Program-made: the position numbers and the translations under genes | Notes under the pieces: generated by a model | The model's database searches: none | What the model saw: the letters and a program-made list of their open reading frames with translations, nothing else | Told to the model about the DNA's origin: nothing | NCBI GenBank assembly: GCA_015680685.1 | Contig: MNCI01020228.1 | Location: forward strand, 133,095-197,094 | Length of the DNA stretch: 64,000 nucleotides | From: Gnetum montanum | Taxonomy: Eukaryota > Streptophyta > Gnetopsida > Gnetales > Gnetaceae | Reading direction: 5' to 3' | In this document: piece by piece, positions 1-11,450 of the stretch | Layout: each line of letters starts with the position of its first letter | Position numbering within the stretch: position 1 is the first letter of the stretch

Positions 1-87
1 GTGTGCTCCCGTGTCCCTGTTGCCTTATCCATCGGACTGATATGCGATGCCGAATGCATCGGCATCGGTCATGGTAGCTGTTTGAAG
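1..87 (+). other. possible 3' end of a coding exon with splice donor
   Basis: The first 87 bases are open in frame 1 for 29 codons, ending ...GIGHGSCLK, and are followed directly by a consensus donor (AAG|GTAAGT, donor at 88-93). Local GC is higher than in the surrounding retrotransposon DNA. This would be the end of a phase-0 exon of a gene lying left of the window. I do not recognise the protein, and a single donor match over so short a frame can be chance. Confidence 0.25.
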
Positions 88-1159
88 GTAAGTTGCAGGT
101 CATACCACCTAAAATTCGAAATGAATATTTTGGAAGGAAGAAGCCTTGTTTTAGCGATGAAATAACTGCACAAAATATTTTTTGAAGTTGCAGGGATGAA
201 CCAGAAACGTGCTTGCTCGTTGTTTGCCCTTCGCTCTCTGCCTTTTGTCCTCTGTTTTATTATTATTTTTTCTGCAGTGTATTTGTGGATGTGTGGGATA
301 GAACCCCCAAAAACGTAGATTTCGATTTGGGTTTGGGTTTCTGCTTCTTGCGTTTGCGTATTTCACAAACCGCGGGTCCACCGTAGTCTCAGCTACACTT
401 GACCTTGATGATGATGAAGACGCGGTAGCGACAGCTGTAGCAAAACAAATTTCTTCTTCACTCGAAATGGCTCCAACAGAGCAGGCCGTCTGTAGATTCC
501 GCCATTGATGTTGTTGTTGAAGCTTCCTGCTATGCCACGGCCTTTGCCGCACAGGAAGATAGGTTTTTGCGAGCTTTTGCAGTATTTTCGCAGCCTCCGC
601 GCACCCACTGACCCACGGATTCCCCAGAATGCCCAAACAGAATCTATGAATTAGGGCTGCGATTTTCAGCGAATTAGGGCCACGATTTTGCAGGCGACCG
701 TAAATGGCCCGAATGTGCCACTGCTGCTCCCAATGATCATCCTCGGTCTCCATGGGTGTGCTCTGCTGCTCTTGCGTTGCTGCTACCATCACCATTTTTC
801 TGTGCATCCATCTCTATGGATCGGTCTCACAATTCTCAGTGGCAGTGATTGCCTAGTGTGGTCTCCTTACCTTGGTTTAATTTTCAATTTTTCCCCTTTT
901 CCTAAAGTCAATGGTATATTTTTCGATTTTGTCTTTTAGATGCGAAATAGTAGACTCCGATCTTTCATGTATTGGTTGATGCACGTTGAACAAGACCCTT
1001 TTTGGACACTCAACCAACCATATCTTTGGGGGTGTGAACCAATTAGCAAAAGCTTGGGGAAGAAACATAATCCCAAGAATCTCTTTTACATTTTTCAAAA
1101 AAAAAAATCATCATAACCTTATAAATCCTGCTCCATGGAATGGCCAAATGTGCCAACAA
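88..1159. other. no supported gene; GC-richer stretch with one long open frame
   Basis: On the minus strand 151-807 is open for 218 codons, and the stretch around 370-660 looks like a plant 5' leader or first exon (Ser-rich run, CCCTAATTCGC-type leader words). A second frame (393-608) overlaps it. I recognise no family in any frame, and no splice model joins the frames convincingly. It may be a fragment of a host gene start or of an unknown repeat. From about 1000 to 1159 I see nothing. Confidence 0.2.
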
Positions 1160-1960
1160 TTGCATAGGCCAAATGGCACTTTACAGTATGCAAAAGTTCC
1201 CTAGGGACTCATGAATGTTATCTTGGCCTGATCTTCAGGTGCAATTTGGATTTGGTTATAGCCATTATAACCATCCAAAAGCTATAATAACAATGCCTAG
1301 ATATGGTGTTTAATACTTGATCCACAAATGACAAAGGAAAGTGATCCTTAAACATTACCATATTTAATAGCTTAAAGTCGATGCAAACCCATCATTTATC
1401 ATCCTTCTTTGGTACAATTACAAGTGGGCTAACCCACTCACTATCTACAATTGGATAGATGAACCCTACCTTGAGGAGTTGTCTATTTCCTCTTTGACAG
1501 TTTACTTCAATTTGGGATTCAACCACCTCTGCGGCTATCTTCTAGGCTTCATGTCTAGGTTGGTGTAGATGTGATGCTAGCATATCCTTGGATTGATTCT
1601 AGTTAGCTCAAGATATGACCAGGTAAAGGTTTTTAACCATTTTTTCACCATTTTCAACAACTTCTCTTTTTGTTTAGGAGAAAGTTTGGCATTAATGATG
1701 ATTGGTTTACCATTCTTTAAAAATGCATACTCCATACTAGCTAGTAAAGTTTTTAGTTCTAAGGGCTTCTACTTGAATTGATTAGGGATTTCCAACTCTC
1801 CCCAATAGGTATCATCATCTTCATTAGAGAGATGGAAATGAATTTATTCAATTTTGTCCATGTCTTCAACATATTCACACGTTAAGCTCTCAATTGACTC
1901 CATGCATGTTGTGCTACTATCTGAATCAGCCATTAGCCACTGGGTGCCTTCCTACTTTAT
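1160..1960 (-). pseudogene. reverse transcriptase N-terminal part (Athila-like), decayed
   Basis: Minus-strand translation in shifting frames gives recognisable RT pieces: an IINAKLSPKQ-like leader, a degenerate block around the INDG region, and GTFAYCKVPFGLCN at about 1160-1215, matching the conserved 'GTFAY-(K)MPFGLCN' motif of gypsy RTs. Directly after GLCN the sequence departs from the plus-strand paralogue (28280-28340), so the catalytic YxDD block was lost with the rest of pol. Several stops and frameshifts rule out function. Confidence 0.7.
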
Positions 1961-1984
1961 GGTTTCTACATATAGACACCTTTG

Positions 1985-2480
1985 AATGTTAATTTCTTAT
2001 GCACACTGATTACATGCCTTAATGTCCATACTCTTGATTGACCAAATATTTTGCATGTAATTGCACCCATTATCATTGTATGTGATGCATGAAATATGCT
2101 TCTTCTCAATCTTTCCTAGCTCATTTTCCTTAGATGTTTCTAAAGATAGATCCCTTATTCCCATTCTTGTGTCATCTGTGCTCAACCAAGCCCTTTCCAT
2201 AATTATGGAAAAGTCATTTTTGTAGTTGTTCACCTTGATTACTAGAAAATTAGCAGGATAGGACCACCCACAAACTATGGTCACAATGTCCTCTACTAGT
2301 CCCAAAGGGATAGTAATTGACTAATCTACTAATTCTAGATGGAGTTGCTTTCTTAAGAGGTGGTAGGTTCTAGGCCTTGTACATATAATGAGAGATGAGG
2401 TTAACTCTGGAACTAGAATCAAGAAGAGCCTTGCATGGCTCTTGTCCAACAATCTATAGATAGATGAGTGGACTTCCTAC
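1985..2480 (-). pseudogene. retroviral-type aspartic protease (Athila-like), decayed
   Basis: On the minus strand 2305-1997 is open for 102 codons with VEDIVTIVCGWSYPANFLVI and, further on, a degenerate 'IIMxRAWLST' block, the C-terminal signature of gypsy proteases (ILGRPWL-type). Upstream, near 2400-2450, the active-site block reads ALLDSSSRVNLIS. The paralogue at 27050-27100 has DSGS, so the catalytic-site Gly is replaced by Ser. The enzyme would process the Gag-Pol polyprotein inside virus-like particles. This copy is not functional. Confidence 0.75.
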
Positions 2481-2899
2481 ATTAGATATTTTTATATGAA
2501 GATTTCTAACCTTGATCCAATTAGAAACTGCATGGGTTAGCATTATAGTGTAGATCCTAGGTAGCACTTAGTTTGAAGGACACTCGAAGGTATTTTATGT
2601 AGAGGATGAGGGTGATGGAGATGTAGGATGATGAGCTAGAGTAGGTTGCAAAGGTTGGAGAGGATTGCTGGGCTAGAAGAAAGATCATTTCCTTGATTGA
2701 TTATTTAGATCACTTGGTTGAAAAACTAGTTGTGAGTGTACAACCCTTGTAGCATTTCATTGTTGCAGTTGTGGAGGAACCTCATCCTACATAGACAGAG
2801 CAGGAGGTAATTAGGTTAAAGGTGGAGGTGTAGGTGTAGAGGGATGTGGAGGATGATAAGGATATGAATATGGGTTTTCCCATCAAGTAGATGGTGAAT

Positions 2900-4960
2900 G
2901 TGTTTGATGATGCTTTGGAGGATAATAATGATTTTGGAATGATGCATGGCTTGCAAAACTTCTAGAGGAGATGGGCTGCTTAACAAAGTACCCATATGGA
3001 TTTGGTTGCCTATAAGGGTTTCCCATGATTGTGGTTGGTACCACTATTGGTATTGTTCATAAGGTTGTGGAGGAGTTTAACTTGGGTAGTAATCTTGTTG
3101 TTGTTGGTGGAACTATCTTGGATTGCCTTGAGGATAAGGCAATCATCTTGGAGCTTGCCTACATGTTAGGTGAGGATTCAATGCATATACTTTAGACTCT
3201 TGTAAGTGTGACATCATAGGGCAACATCCATTTGGATGTTCATATTGGCACATGTCACATCCAATTTCATTATCAAAGTTAGACTCCACAACTTCCTCTA
3301 CTATAGCAATTTTCCCTTACCTCTTTAGTATTCACATTTAGCTTCTTTTCACCTCTTGCAATTACAATCACTATTTTTCCCTTTTGGTTCTTTAGCAATC
3401 TTTAAAGTGGTTTGAAATTTTTTATCCAAAGAGTCCCATAACTTATAAACCCTGGCTGAAATTTCAGAGATAGATTTTTGGATGGGTAAGGTCTTTCTGT
3501 TCACCACTTCATCAAGTGGTGAGTAGTCCTCATCACAAAATTGGACCTCTCATTTTCTAATGAAAGGATCCCTATTATACTCTTTAGCACTTTTCCTTTT
3601 TCGTAGCTCACCTTCTTCTTTTGCTACATGCTCAATTAACCTTTGGATTTAATGAGCACTTAGTTTAGATAATCTTCCTTAGGCATACACCCCAAGGGTT
3701 TTTCTAGTTTCTACTCTAAGCCCATTTATGATGTGGTGAAGTTGTTCCGTCTAAGAGTAACCATGGCTAGGGCATTGATGTAGGAGTGAATAGTATTGGC
3801 CCATGGTAGCATCCAAGGGTTCATGTGCTCCTTATTTCCAATGTTGGATTTACCTTCTCAAATTGGACACTCTAGAACACGTCTAATATTTGTCATTGAG
3901 TAGTTCTATCATGGTACTTCATCTGTGGATAGATTCTGGCTCTAAGGACTATTACCAACTTTTAGCTTCCTTAATGAGTATCCTTGGGAAAATTTTGAAT
4001 TTCTACCACTCATTATCTATGTTTTTTAAGGCATAGGCATCTTGAAAAGCTTGTAGATGTATCTACAAACTAGCATTGTATCCCCCCTCAAATCTTGGGA
4101 TATTGTTCATATCTAGATGCTTGATCCGACTATCCTTCATATGCATGGTTGGGATTTTTACTGCCTTTGCAATGTTGATCATACTTTGAGTTGCCAATAG
4201 CAACTCATCATCATTGCTATGATGGTTTCAGCCACCCCTTTGATTTTGGTGGCCTTCATGATCATTGTTATTTCAATGATCACCTTCATCATGGTTGTTT
4301 CGATGGTGGCTTCCATGAGAACTATTAGATGCAAAGCAATGTTTAGAATTGGATGAAGAGGATGAAGAGGAAGGTGGACCGCTACTACCACTATAGTATC
4401 TATTGCCACTTTTACACCTGGTACGATCACCATCCTTAGATCCCTTGTTGTTGCAATGTTTACCCAAATCCCTACCTTGGCTATCACTTTTTCTTGAACC
4501 TAATTTATGAATAGTCAATTGTAGGATTGGGTTCATACCCTCGCCATCAATAGCAGGGGTGGAAAATCTTCACGTTGAGAACCGTCCAAGGATGATCCTC
4601 ATTATCCTCTTAATCTAGTAGGAACAAGGGGTTAGTGTAATGTTTTCCTTTTGTAGCTTCATGGAGTTTCTCCTAATGTTGATCTCATTTATATTTTGTT
4701 TTAGTGGGATAGTAGTTTTGAGTGTCATAACCATCCACAACATATTCTTCATGAAGATCTACTATGCCCAACTTCTTAAGGATTTTGAATAGCATCCCAA
4801 GCACAAATCTATCAAGGGGCAAGATGACATTGCCCTCCATATCACAACATCTCATCTATTCATCCTAATGCAGGATGAAGGTGAAATTCATCACAAACTC
4901 ATCTGGATGAGTGTATACCACCTTGCATTCTTGTGGGACTGATGGTTTGGTATCCTTGTT
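2900..4960 (-). pseudogene. Gag (Athila-like), decayed
   Basis: The minus strand carries a basic/Ser-rich region (about 4530-4270, with a run of Ser), then blocks shared with the other copies in this window: an IQKLIE-type helix followed by Lys/Glu-rich sequence, 'PLDEVVNRKT' near 3500-3530, and a Tyr/Pro/Gln-rich tail near 2900-3100. The same order is seen in the plus copies at 17110-18700 and 24890-26950 and in the minus copy at 56240-58870. Gag is the structural particle protein. Two overlapping open frames at 4179-4536 show a frameshift in the Ser-rich part. Confidence 0.65.
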
Positions 4961-5117
4961 CTTACGAGAAGAAGAAAAAATTTTACAAAACAAAATAAAA
5001 TTGTCAGTGTGGTTTTATAACTCTATGTACAATGGGAATGATATTAACCTTTAGGTTCATACAACGATATTAATGGTATTCACTTAAATCTAAATAGTGC
5101 ACGTTCCACAAGCAAAG

Positions 5118-5134
5118 TCCTTGACAACATGCCA
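5118..5134 (-). other. primer binding site, tRNA-Asp type (element 1)
   Basis: On the minus strand, one base after the LTR end (CTCATCA + T), the sequence TGGCATGTTGTCAAGGA follows. It is a degenerate form of the Athila primer site TGGCGCCGTTGCCGGGGA, complementary to the 3' end of tRNA-Asp. Confidence 0.7.
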
Positions 5135-5135
5135 A

Positions 5136-6068
5136 TGATGAGTGGTGAGGTACCCCTACACCCAACCATATAAATCATGAAGCATTCATGTGCAATCCAA
5201 TTGAATTCCATAGACTTTGTCATTTCTACTTCACTAGCCCTTTAGAAAGTGAATCTAGCCTTAAGGTCAATCATTGTACTTCCAATTACACTTGTGACAT
5301 TTGTTGGTATGGTTAAGTGTAACTGAGGCATTCAATTTTTATCATTTTTATGTTTTATAGTTGGGTGCTTGAATTGTAGATAAAAAGGGATTTGATTAAC
5401 TAATCTAAATTAACTAATTAACTAATCATTTAACCAATCCTAATATAATTATATGTTCCACTTTTTGTACAGATTCTAAACCCATGTATTCACTATTAGG
5501 CAACCAAGCGCTATGCTACTGGGTGTACCAAGCAATAACGCTACTGGGATTACCAATCAAATATGTGTTACACTCAAAACAGTCATACTTATGTGTGTAA
5601 TCTATCTCATTTAATTGTCTCATCAACGTAATAACTAGGAAATATTTCATAATTAATTGAAAACATTTAATAAATAATTGAAAATAGTAAATGCATAAAT
5701 AAAGTAGCTAATCTATCCAAAGTGCTGCAAGGTTTATTGAAAAGCTTTTCTTTATTGCCACACACACTATCATGCTTATGTACAATAATGCTTGAATAAA
5801 GATCCATACACTTAATGACTCTTGCTACAGGTATTTGAAGGAAAAATAAAAAAAATGTATGATCTCTATTGAAATTACAATATACTATGCCATAAATGTA
5901 GCTACAAGTGCATATTTATGGCTCAAAATCAAGAAAATTGACATTGCATCAATGGGGCCTCATTGATGCAAGGTAAGATGCATTAACTAGGCCTCGTTGA
6001 TGAGGCCCAATCGATGAGGTCGCCTTGATAAGGCCTTGTCGATGTAGCCAACTTAATGCAACTCATCA
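5136..6068 (-). repeat. LTR 1 (Athila-like), 933 bp, probably shared by two elements
   Basis: The LTR has short inverted ends TGATGAG...CTCATCA, as in the other LTRs of this family here. U5 contains the family words 'ACCATACAAAT/ACCATATAAAT' and 'GGTTACCAAG'. The U3 end (5940-6060) is full of inverted GCATCAATG/CATTGATGC words. The primer site at 5118-5134 makes it the 5' LTR of the element at 1160-5135. The position downstream of the gag remnants at 6660-8986, in the same orientation, fits a 3' LTR of element 2. Confidence 0.8.
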
Positions 6069-6659
6069 ACTACCTTTAGTCATGGGTAACATGCCTTTCC
6101 AGTGACATGACAAGGTAACACTTAATTGAGAACATGATTCCGTCAAAATTAAAACATGAGTAATGATATAAACACATGGATTAGTAAGACTCATAGAGAT
6201 AGTGAAAAGAATTAGCAGATTCCCTTGATGTCATATCCTTTTTCATTTCCTCTTGGTTTCTTTCTGCTTTTTTCAAGGAATAATGGTCATGAGTTAATTT
6301 TATTTTCATGTAAGAAGAACCATATTGATTTCATGATAACAAAATCTTATTTAAAGAAACTAAAGGGATGGATGATGTGGTCTCACTGCTTTACACAATT
6401 ATTTACCCAATCATCTTGAGAGCGTATGATAATGACCCAACGCATGGTGTTAACTTTTGCATAAAAAATGATAACATTTTTAACAAAAGCATAGTAAATA
6501 TCCATAAAACACAAAAGAAATGACTTAAGAAAAGTTAAAAATAATAAGAAATGAAAAACATACTAAGAATTGAAAAATTTTGAAGAAATAAGAAAACGCT
6601 AAAAAATTGTAAAATAAAAAGTGAAAATGCACTATCAGTTCTTGTTTCAAGATGGGACA

Positions 6660-8986
6660 CCTCCCCCATGACTAAACGTATGGATGAGCATTCAAAAAAT
6701 GGATTGTACATTTCCTAGATTATACACTATAGGTTTTCCATTCATCATCTTTAGCAATTTATGTTTCTCTTGTTAGCCCATTTAATATAGATGGTAATCA
6801 AGTTTTGATCATTTGGAGACACACATCCAACTAGAATAAAAGGTATTTTTATTTGAGAGGGTTTAGAGATATTTTCTTTTTTATGTTCTATTTTAGTTTT
6901 TAGGTCGCTTTGTTCATCACTTTCTTCTAGTGTATGGTTAGAGGGTAAAATGTTGTTTTGTATGTTTTCTTCTTGGTTCATTTTCTTGGAAGAAGAGATA
7001 ATAAGTATGTTGGATGTTTTCATGCATATTTTGAATGATTTAAAATTCTCATTCTCTAGCCACTAGATGTCTTTTGGTTTAGTGGTATTATGTAGACAGG
7101 TTTGCGCACATACCTATTCCTCAAGTTTGTTGTGGGTCGATAAGGGTCATGTTAACACTTGAAACTTTCAAATTATTAGTAATGCATGGATTTTTTTGTC
7201 CCTCTAGAGTGATAGGTTCATATTTTATGTTTTGTGTTGGAGTGATAATGGTTATTAGTTTTTGCATAGGAATAGGAGACCTTATTTTTGTAAGGAAAAG
7301 GGTTGCACTAGATTTGCCTTGCATTGGTATTAATGAGCTAGTAGGTTTACTAGTTTTATTCATATGTGTGGGCACTATCCTGAAGAAAGGATGTTTTTGA
7401 GACTTATGCTTAGATATGCTAACATCATCATTTACTTGTATGTTCACAGCATGAGTGGCATTCTTCTATTGAGGTTGTGATGTAAATCCTTCATGAATTA
7501 TTGGTGGTGACATATGTTGGAGGGGAGTATGAGAGTATTGAGAGTGTAAAGGATGATGATAGGTATGAAATGGTGATCCCATAGGATGTTATGGGTTGAT
7601 TATATTCAAGAGGGTAGTAGTAGTTAGTTGAGGCATGGGCTATGGAACCATTTGAAAAAACAAGTTGTTAAACATAATATCCATAATGGTTTAATTGGTA
7701 ATAACAATATTATTGGTTTGATGATGGCATTCCCCATGATTGTGGGATTTGCCATTATTGCTGATAGTAGCATCAAAGTTAAGAAAGAGTCCTACTTGGA
7801 AAGTACTATTGGTTCTAGAATTGTGTCTAATTACCTTGTGGATAAGAAAATCTCGTGGGCATTTTCTATTCCATAAAAGTAGAATTCAAAGTAAAAACCC
7901 TAGACTCTTATGGATGCAAAATAACTAGGAAATAGCCATTTGAATGTTCATATTGAAAAATATGACATTCATCCTTCTCCTTTACATTTGAGTTTATAAT
8001 CTCTTCTACTATAATTATTTTCCCTTTTTCTTGATAAGTGTCCTTGCTTATTTCCTTATTCTTTTTGCTACTTTTATATTGATTAGTTGGTCCTACTTGC
8101 TTTACCTTCTCCTCTATGATTTTCAAGTTAGTTGTAACTTTTTCATCCATCAATTTCCATATATTTTTTGCTTTTGCTTCAATTTTAGTGATACTCTTTT
8201 ATATTGATAGGTTTTTATGGAAAATTAACTCATTAAGAGCTATCTCTTTTTCTTGATCATAAATATGAACCTCCTTCATGTGAAGAGTTGGATCCTAGTT
8301 ATATTCCTGTACACCCTTTCATTTACATAGCTCTCCTTCTTCTTTTGTGATCTGTTCAATTAGCCTTTATACCCGATGGACTCTCAGTTCTATTAATATT
8401 TCTTAGGCATAGATCCCAAGGGTCTCTTTCATTTTCTAGCAAAGCCCATCTACGATGTGATGAAGCTACTCTTTTTGAGAAAATCCATGACCTTGATATA
8501 TATGTAGAAAAGAATAGTATCTACTTAAGGCTACATTGAGGGATTCATCGTTCTCTAGCTTTCACCCTTAGATTTGTTTTTTAAATTGAACACCATTAAA
8601 TAGGTTTTTTATTTCTTGTTGAATAGCTCAAGCATTGTGGATCACTAGTGGATTGAATCTAGTTCCAACAATCTATACTAAGTTCTAGCTTCTTGTATTA
8701 GTCTCCTAGGAAAGGACAAAAGTATTCACTTCTTTTTAATAGTTTTCAAAGCATAGACATCATGGAAGCCTTGTAAATGACATTGTGGATTATAATTATA
8801 GTCTCCCTCAAATTTAGGAATGTTATTCATATTAATTCATTTGATACAGTTTTCTCTTTGGTGCCTATGGGGTATTCTAATGCCCTCCCTGATCTATATC
8901 ATACTTCTAGTAGTCTACAAGGGTTCATCACCATCAAACATATCTTGGTTATAATCCTTTTCTCTATTTTTATTTTTCTAATTATG
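6660..8986 (-). pseudogene. Gag C-terminal part of element 2, with pol deletion
   Basis: The minus strand between 8800 and 7500 parallels the gag region of element 1: the 'IxNIPKFEGDYN'-type block at about 8830, the helix around 8350-8450, and a tail matching 3000-3150. Small open pieces (8153-7908, Lys/Glu-rich; 7447-7121; 7023-6751) remain. No protease DSG or RT motif follows. Instead the post-pol GGGGGAG sequence appears at about 6670. The region 6069-6659 is AT-rich and non-coding. Confidence 0.55.
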
Positions 8987-8991
8987 ATGGT
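8987..8991. repeat. left target-site duplication of the copia-like element (ATGGT)
   Basis: Five bases directly before the LTR start TGTTGACC. The matching right copy at 14081-14085 reads ATGGA (4 of 5 identical). It marks insertion into the gag of element 2, which continues on both sides. Confidence 0.6.
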
Positions 8992-9688
8992 TGTTGACCT
9001 TTTAGTATGTCAAAAATGTATGAAAAATGGAGATTAAGAATATTTGTATGGTTGTTATGATTATAGAATAGGTACAAAGAATTCACAATAAGAAGATGAG
9101 ATGACATATACAAAGCAATATCAAGATGAAGACTCAAGGAATGAATTTGTTAAGATAAAAGGAGAGCTCAAAGAAGGTCTTAAGTAAGCATGTAGATCTT
9201 TTTTCTATTGTAACTAGTCAAAGTTAGCTATGCCTCAAAGTACAAGGATCATAAAACTTAGTTGCATTCATCCCTTGTAATTTTTGTTCTATTTTATTGC
9301 CTTGTGAGGTTTATGTTCTTCTTGTGGGAAGGCATCTTGCTTGAGCTTGTTGGGATCCTGTAGGGTTGAGTGTTGCTATAGCAACATAACACATCAAAGT
9401 GAAGCTTAAGTTGTAAAGGTTGTGAGATCTTGGAAACTACATTTCTAAGTTTGTTGAGACCTTGTGGGGTTGAGTGGATTCATGGTGTTGAATCACTTTG
9501 AAGCAAAGCTTAGAGCTTATACAGTGTGTGGTATCCTTCAAATCACATTTAAGAGCAACAAAGTCCAAAGGTGTGTGGACTATCCAAGTTGTGGAACCAT
9601 GTTAAATTTTGTATGTGTGCTTTATCTCAATAATTTTTTATTTTGAAAAACTTAGTCATCCTCCCCCTTCTAAGGTCTGTGATCCTCA
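8992..9688 (+). repeat. 5' LTR of the copia-like element, 697 bp
   Basis: Begins TGTTGACCTTTTAGTATG and ends GTGATCCTCA. It matches the 3' LTR (12901-14080) at both ends and in blocks such as GCCTCAAAGTACAAGGAT, but lacks the central 450 bp or so that the 3' LTR has (13110-13560). That makes it deleted relative to the 3' copy. Confidence 0.8.
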
Positions 9689-9690
9689 AG

Positions 9691-9702
9691 TGCTATTAAA
9701 GA
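9691..9702 (+). other. primer binding site, initiator tRNA-Met type (degenerate)
   Basis: TGCTATTAAAGA lies two bases inside the 5' LTR end and matches 8 of 12 bases of the common plant site TGGTATCAGAGC. Confidence 0.5.
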
Positions 9703-9739
9703 TTAGTACTCTTCTTTGTCATCAATTTTTGGAGTGAAC

Positions 9740-11450
9740 AATGAAGAGGACATCTTACACAAAGCCACCCATGTTTGATGGACTTGAATTCACCTATTAG
9801 AAAGCTAGAATTCAAGGATTATTTGAATCTATGGAGTCTGAAGTTTGGGAGTTCATCCTTGAAGGCTACACTCTACCTATTGATAGATCCACTGGAACCA
9901 TCAAGCCCTGCAAAAAATGGACACAAGAGAAGAAAGATAAGTTCATCTTTGACTCAAAAGCCAAAAATTTTATATATTGTGCTTTGAATAAATTTGATTT
10001 TAATAGAGTAGTAGGTTGTAAAATGGCCAAAGAAATCTAGAAAACATTAGAAGCTACTTATGAAGGAATATCTATTATGAAACAATCTAAATTACTAGTT
10101 TTGTAAAGCAAATATGATAAGCTTAAAATGAGAGAAGGTGAGAAAATAAAAGATTACTTCTCTAGAGAAAATGATATTGTCATAGACATTAGAGGTACTA
10201 GTAAAGATTTTTCAAAGAGCGATGTCATCATTAAAATGATCAGAACACTTTAGCTAGAGTTCAAACCAAAGGTCATGACCATGGAAGATATCAGATATTT
10301 TTTAACTCTAAAATTTGAAGAGTTTCAAAGCTTTCTCATTACTTATGAATAAATCCCATAAGTGAAGGAGCCATCCAAGAACTGAAGACTACCTCCAAGG
10401 AGAAGGAGTGCAATGAGCATGATGAGGGAAATGAACATGAGATTGCCTTTCTCTCAAGGAATCTACAATGATTGATAATAAGAAGAAACCAAGGGACATA
10501 TCAGCAAACATCCAATCTGCTCAAAGGTAAAGAGAGAGGTAAAAATTTCTTGAATTCTTACTTAGATTTTTCTTCTATAGAATGTTGGGTTTTTTGAAGA
10601 AGAGGCCATATGGCCTTTGAATGCCCTAATGATAGCAAGATATAGCCAAAGAACAAATCTAATGATGAGGAATTGAAAAAGAACAACTTTATGCAAGCTA
10701 GGATGATGGTGAGAAAAGTGAAGAAGAAGCAGACAAATCTATCAAAAATTTTGATCTCATATGCATGGCACTTATAGATGATAATTCTTCACATATGGTT
10801 GAATAAGGTGGTAAGTATGATGAAAGGTATAGTGATCTTAGAGAAAAAATTATTGTTCTATATTATTTGCTTATAAGAGGAAAGAAATTTTTAAATTCTA
10901 ACCTAGATGCTATTTAAAATCAAATGAAAGGAGAAATTTCAAACATAAGAGCCAAGATTCAACAACTAACCTCTTTAAATAAGGATTGTAGAAATTTTTA
11001 AGAAGAAAAGACTCTTGAAGAGTAGCCAAAGAATATGGAGAAAGTCACATAGGAAGATGCAACTTCAAGTTCAAGCATAGTTAGGTTTGATAATGTTATT
11101 CACAAGGATAATACTTTACTTGTTTATAAAAATTGTGGTAGTAAGCAAAACAAGATTAATTCTTGGTCTTGTAAAAAATGATTTGGTAAGGATATTTTGC
11201 AGGTAGTAGTAGCTAAAAATGAAGAGAAGTGGAAAATCAAAAATTTCCTCAAAGAGAAAGATGATGCAATAAGTGATCAAGCATTCTTTTATAAATAACA
11301 TGAAAAATAGAGTCATAATATAAAAGATCTAATGAAAAAGAATGAAAACGTGAGGAGGCACTTTATGATAGGAGACCTCATCTCAAAATTCGTTAATCTT
11401 CTCTTCTCACCTACAAGCAAGGTAAGTCAAGGTAAGTTTCTGTCTATTTA
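9740..11450 (+). pseudogene. copia-type Gag (UBN2-like), decayed
   Basis: After a start region with KPPMFDGL-like sequence near 9765, the frame at 9831-10040 gives WTQEKKDKFIFDSKAKNFIY and FNRVVGCKMAKEI, typical of the UBN2 Gag domain of copia elements ('W..EEK...D.KA...I...L......V..C.TAKEIW'). A degenerate zinc knuckle at about 10580-10625 reads ...RRGHMAFEC, with its second Cys lost. Beyond it comes a long Lys/Glu/Asn-rich coiled-coil-like tail to about 11450. Stops, mostly TAG, interrupt all frames. Gag would form particles and bind RNA; with no pol, this element depended on partners. Confidence 0.65.

Larger units (their letters stand above)
1160..6068 (-). mobile_element. Athila-like Ty3/gypsy element 1, 3'-truncated
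   Basis: Read on the minus strand, the order is 5' LTR (6068-5136), primer site, gag, protease, then the first part of reverse transcriptase, which stops matching its paralogue at about 1160. The rest of pol and the 3' LTR are missing here. The element is heavily mutated, with stops and frameshifts throughout. The same family occurs at 23880-32363 on the plus strand: protease blocks of the two copies (around 2300 and 27180) share words such as VEDIVTIVCGWSY. Its LTR probably also serves as the 3' LTR of the next element (6069-15610). Confidence 0.8.

Noticed and set aside
6225-6419. 64-codon plus ORF with an apparent signal peptide
   Set aside because: Isolated, in AT-rich post-pol DNA of element 2, with no family or context support.
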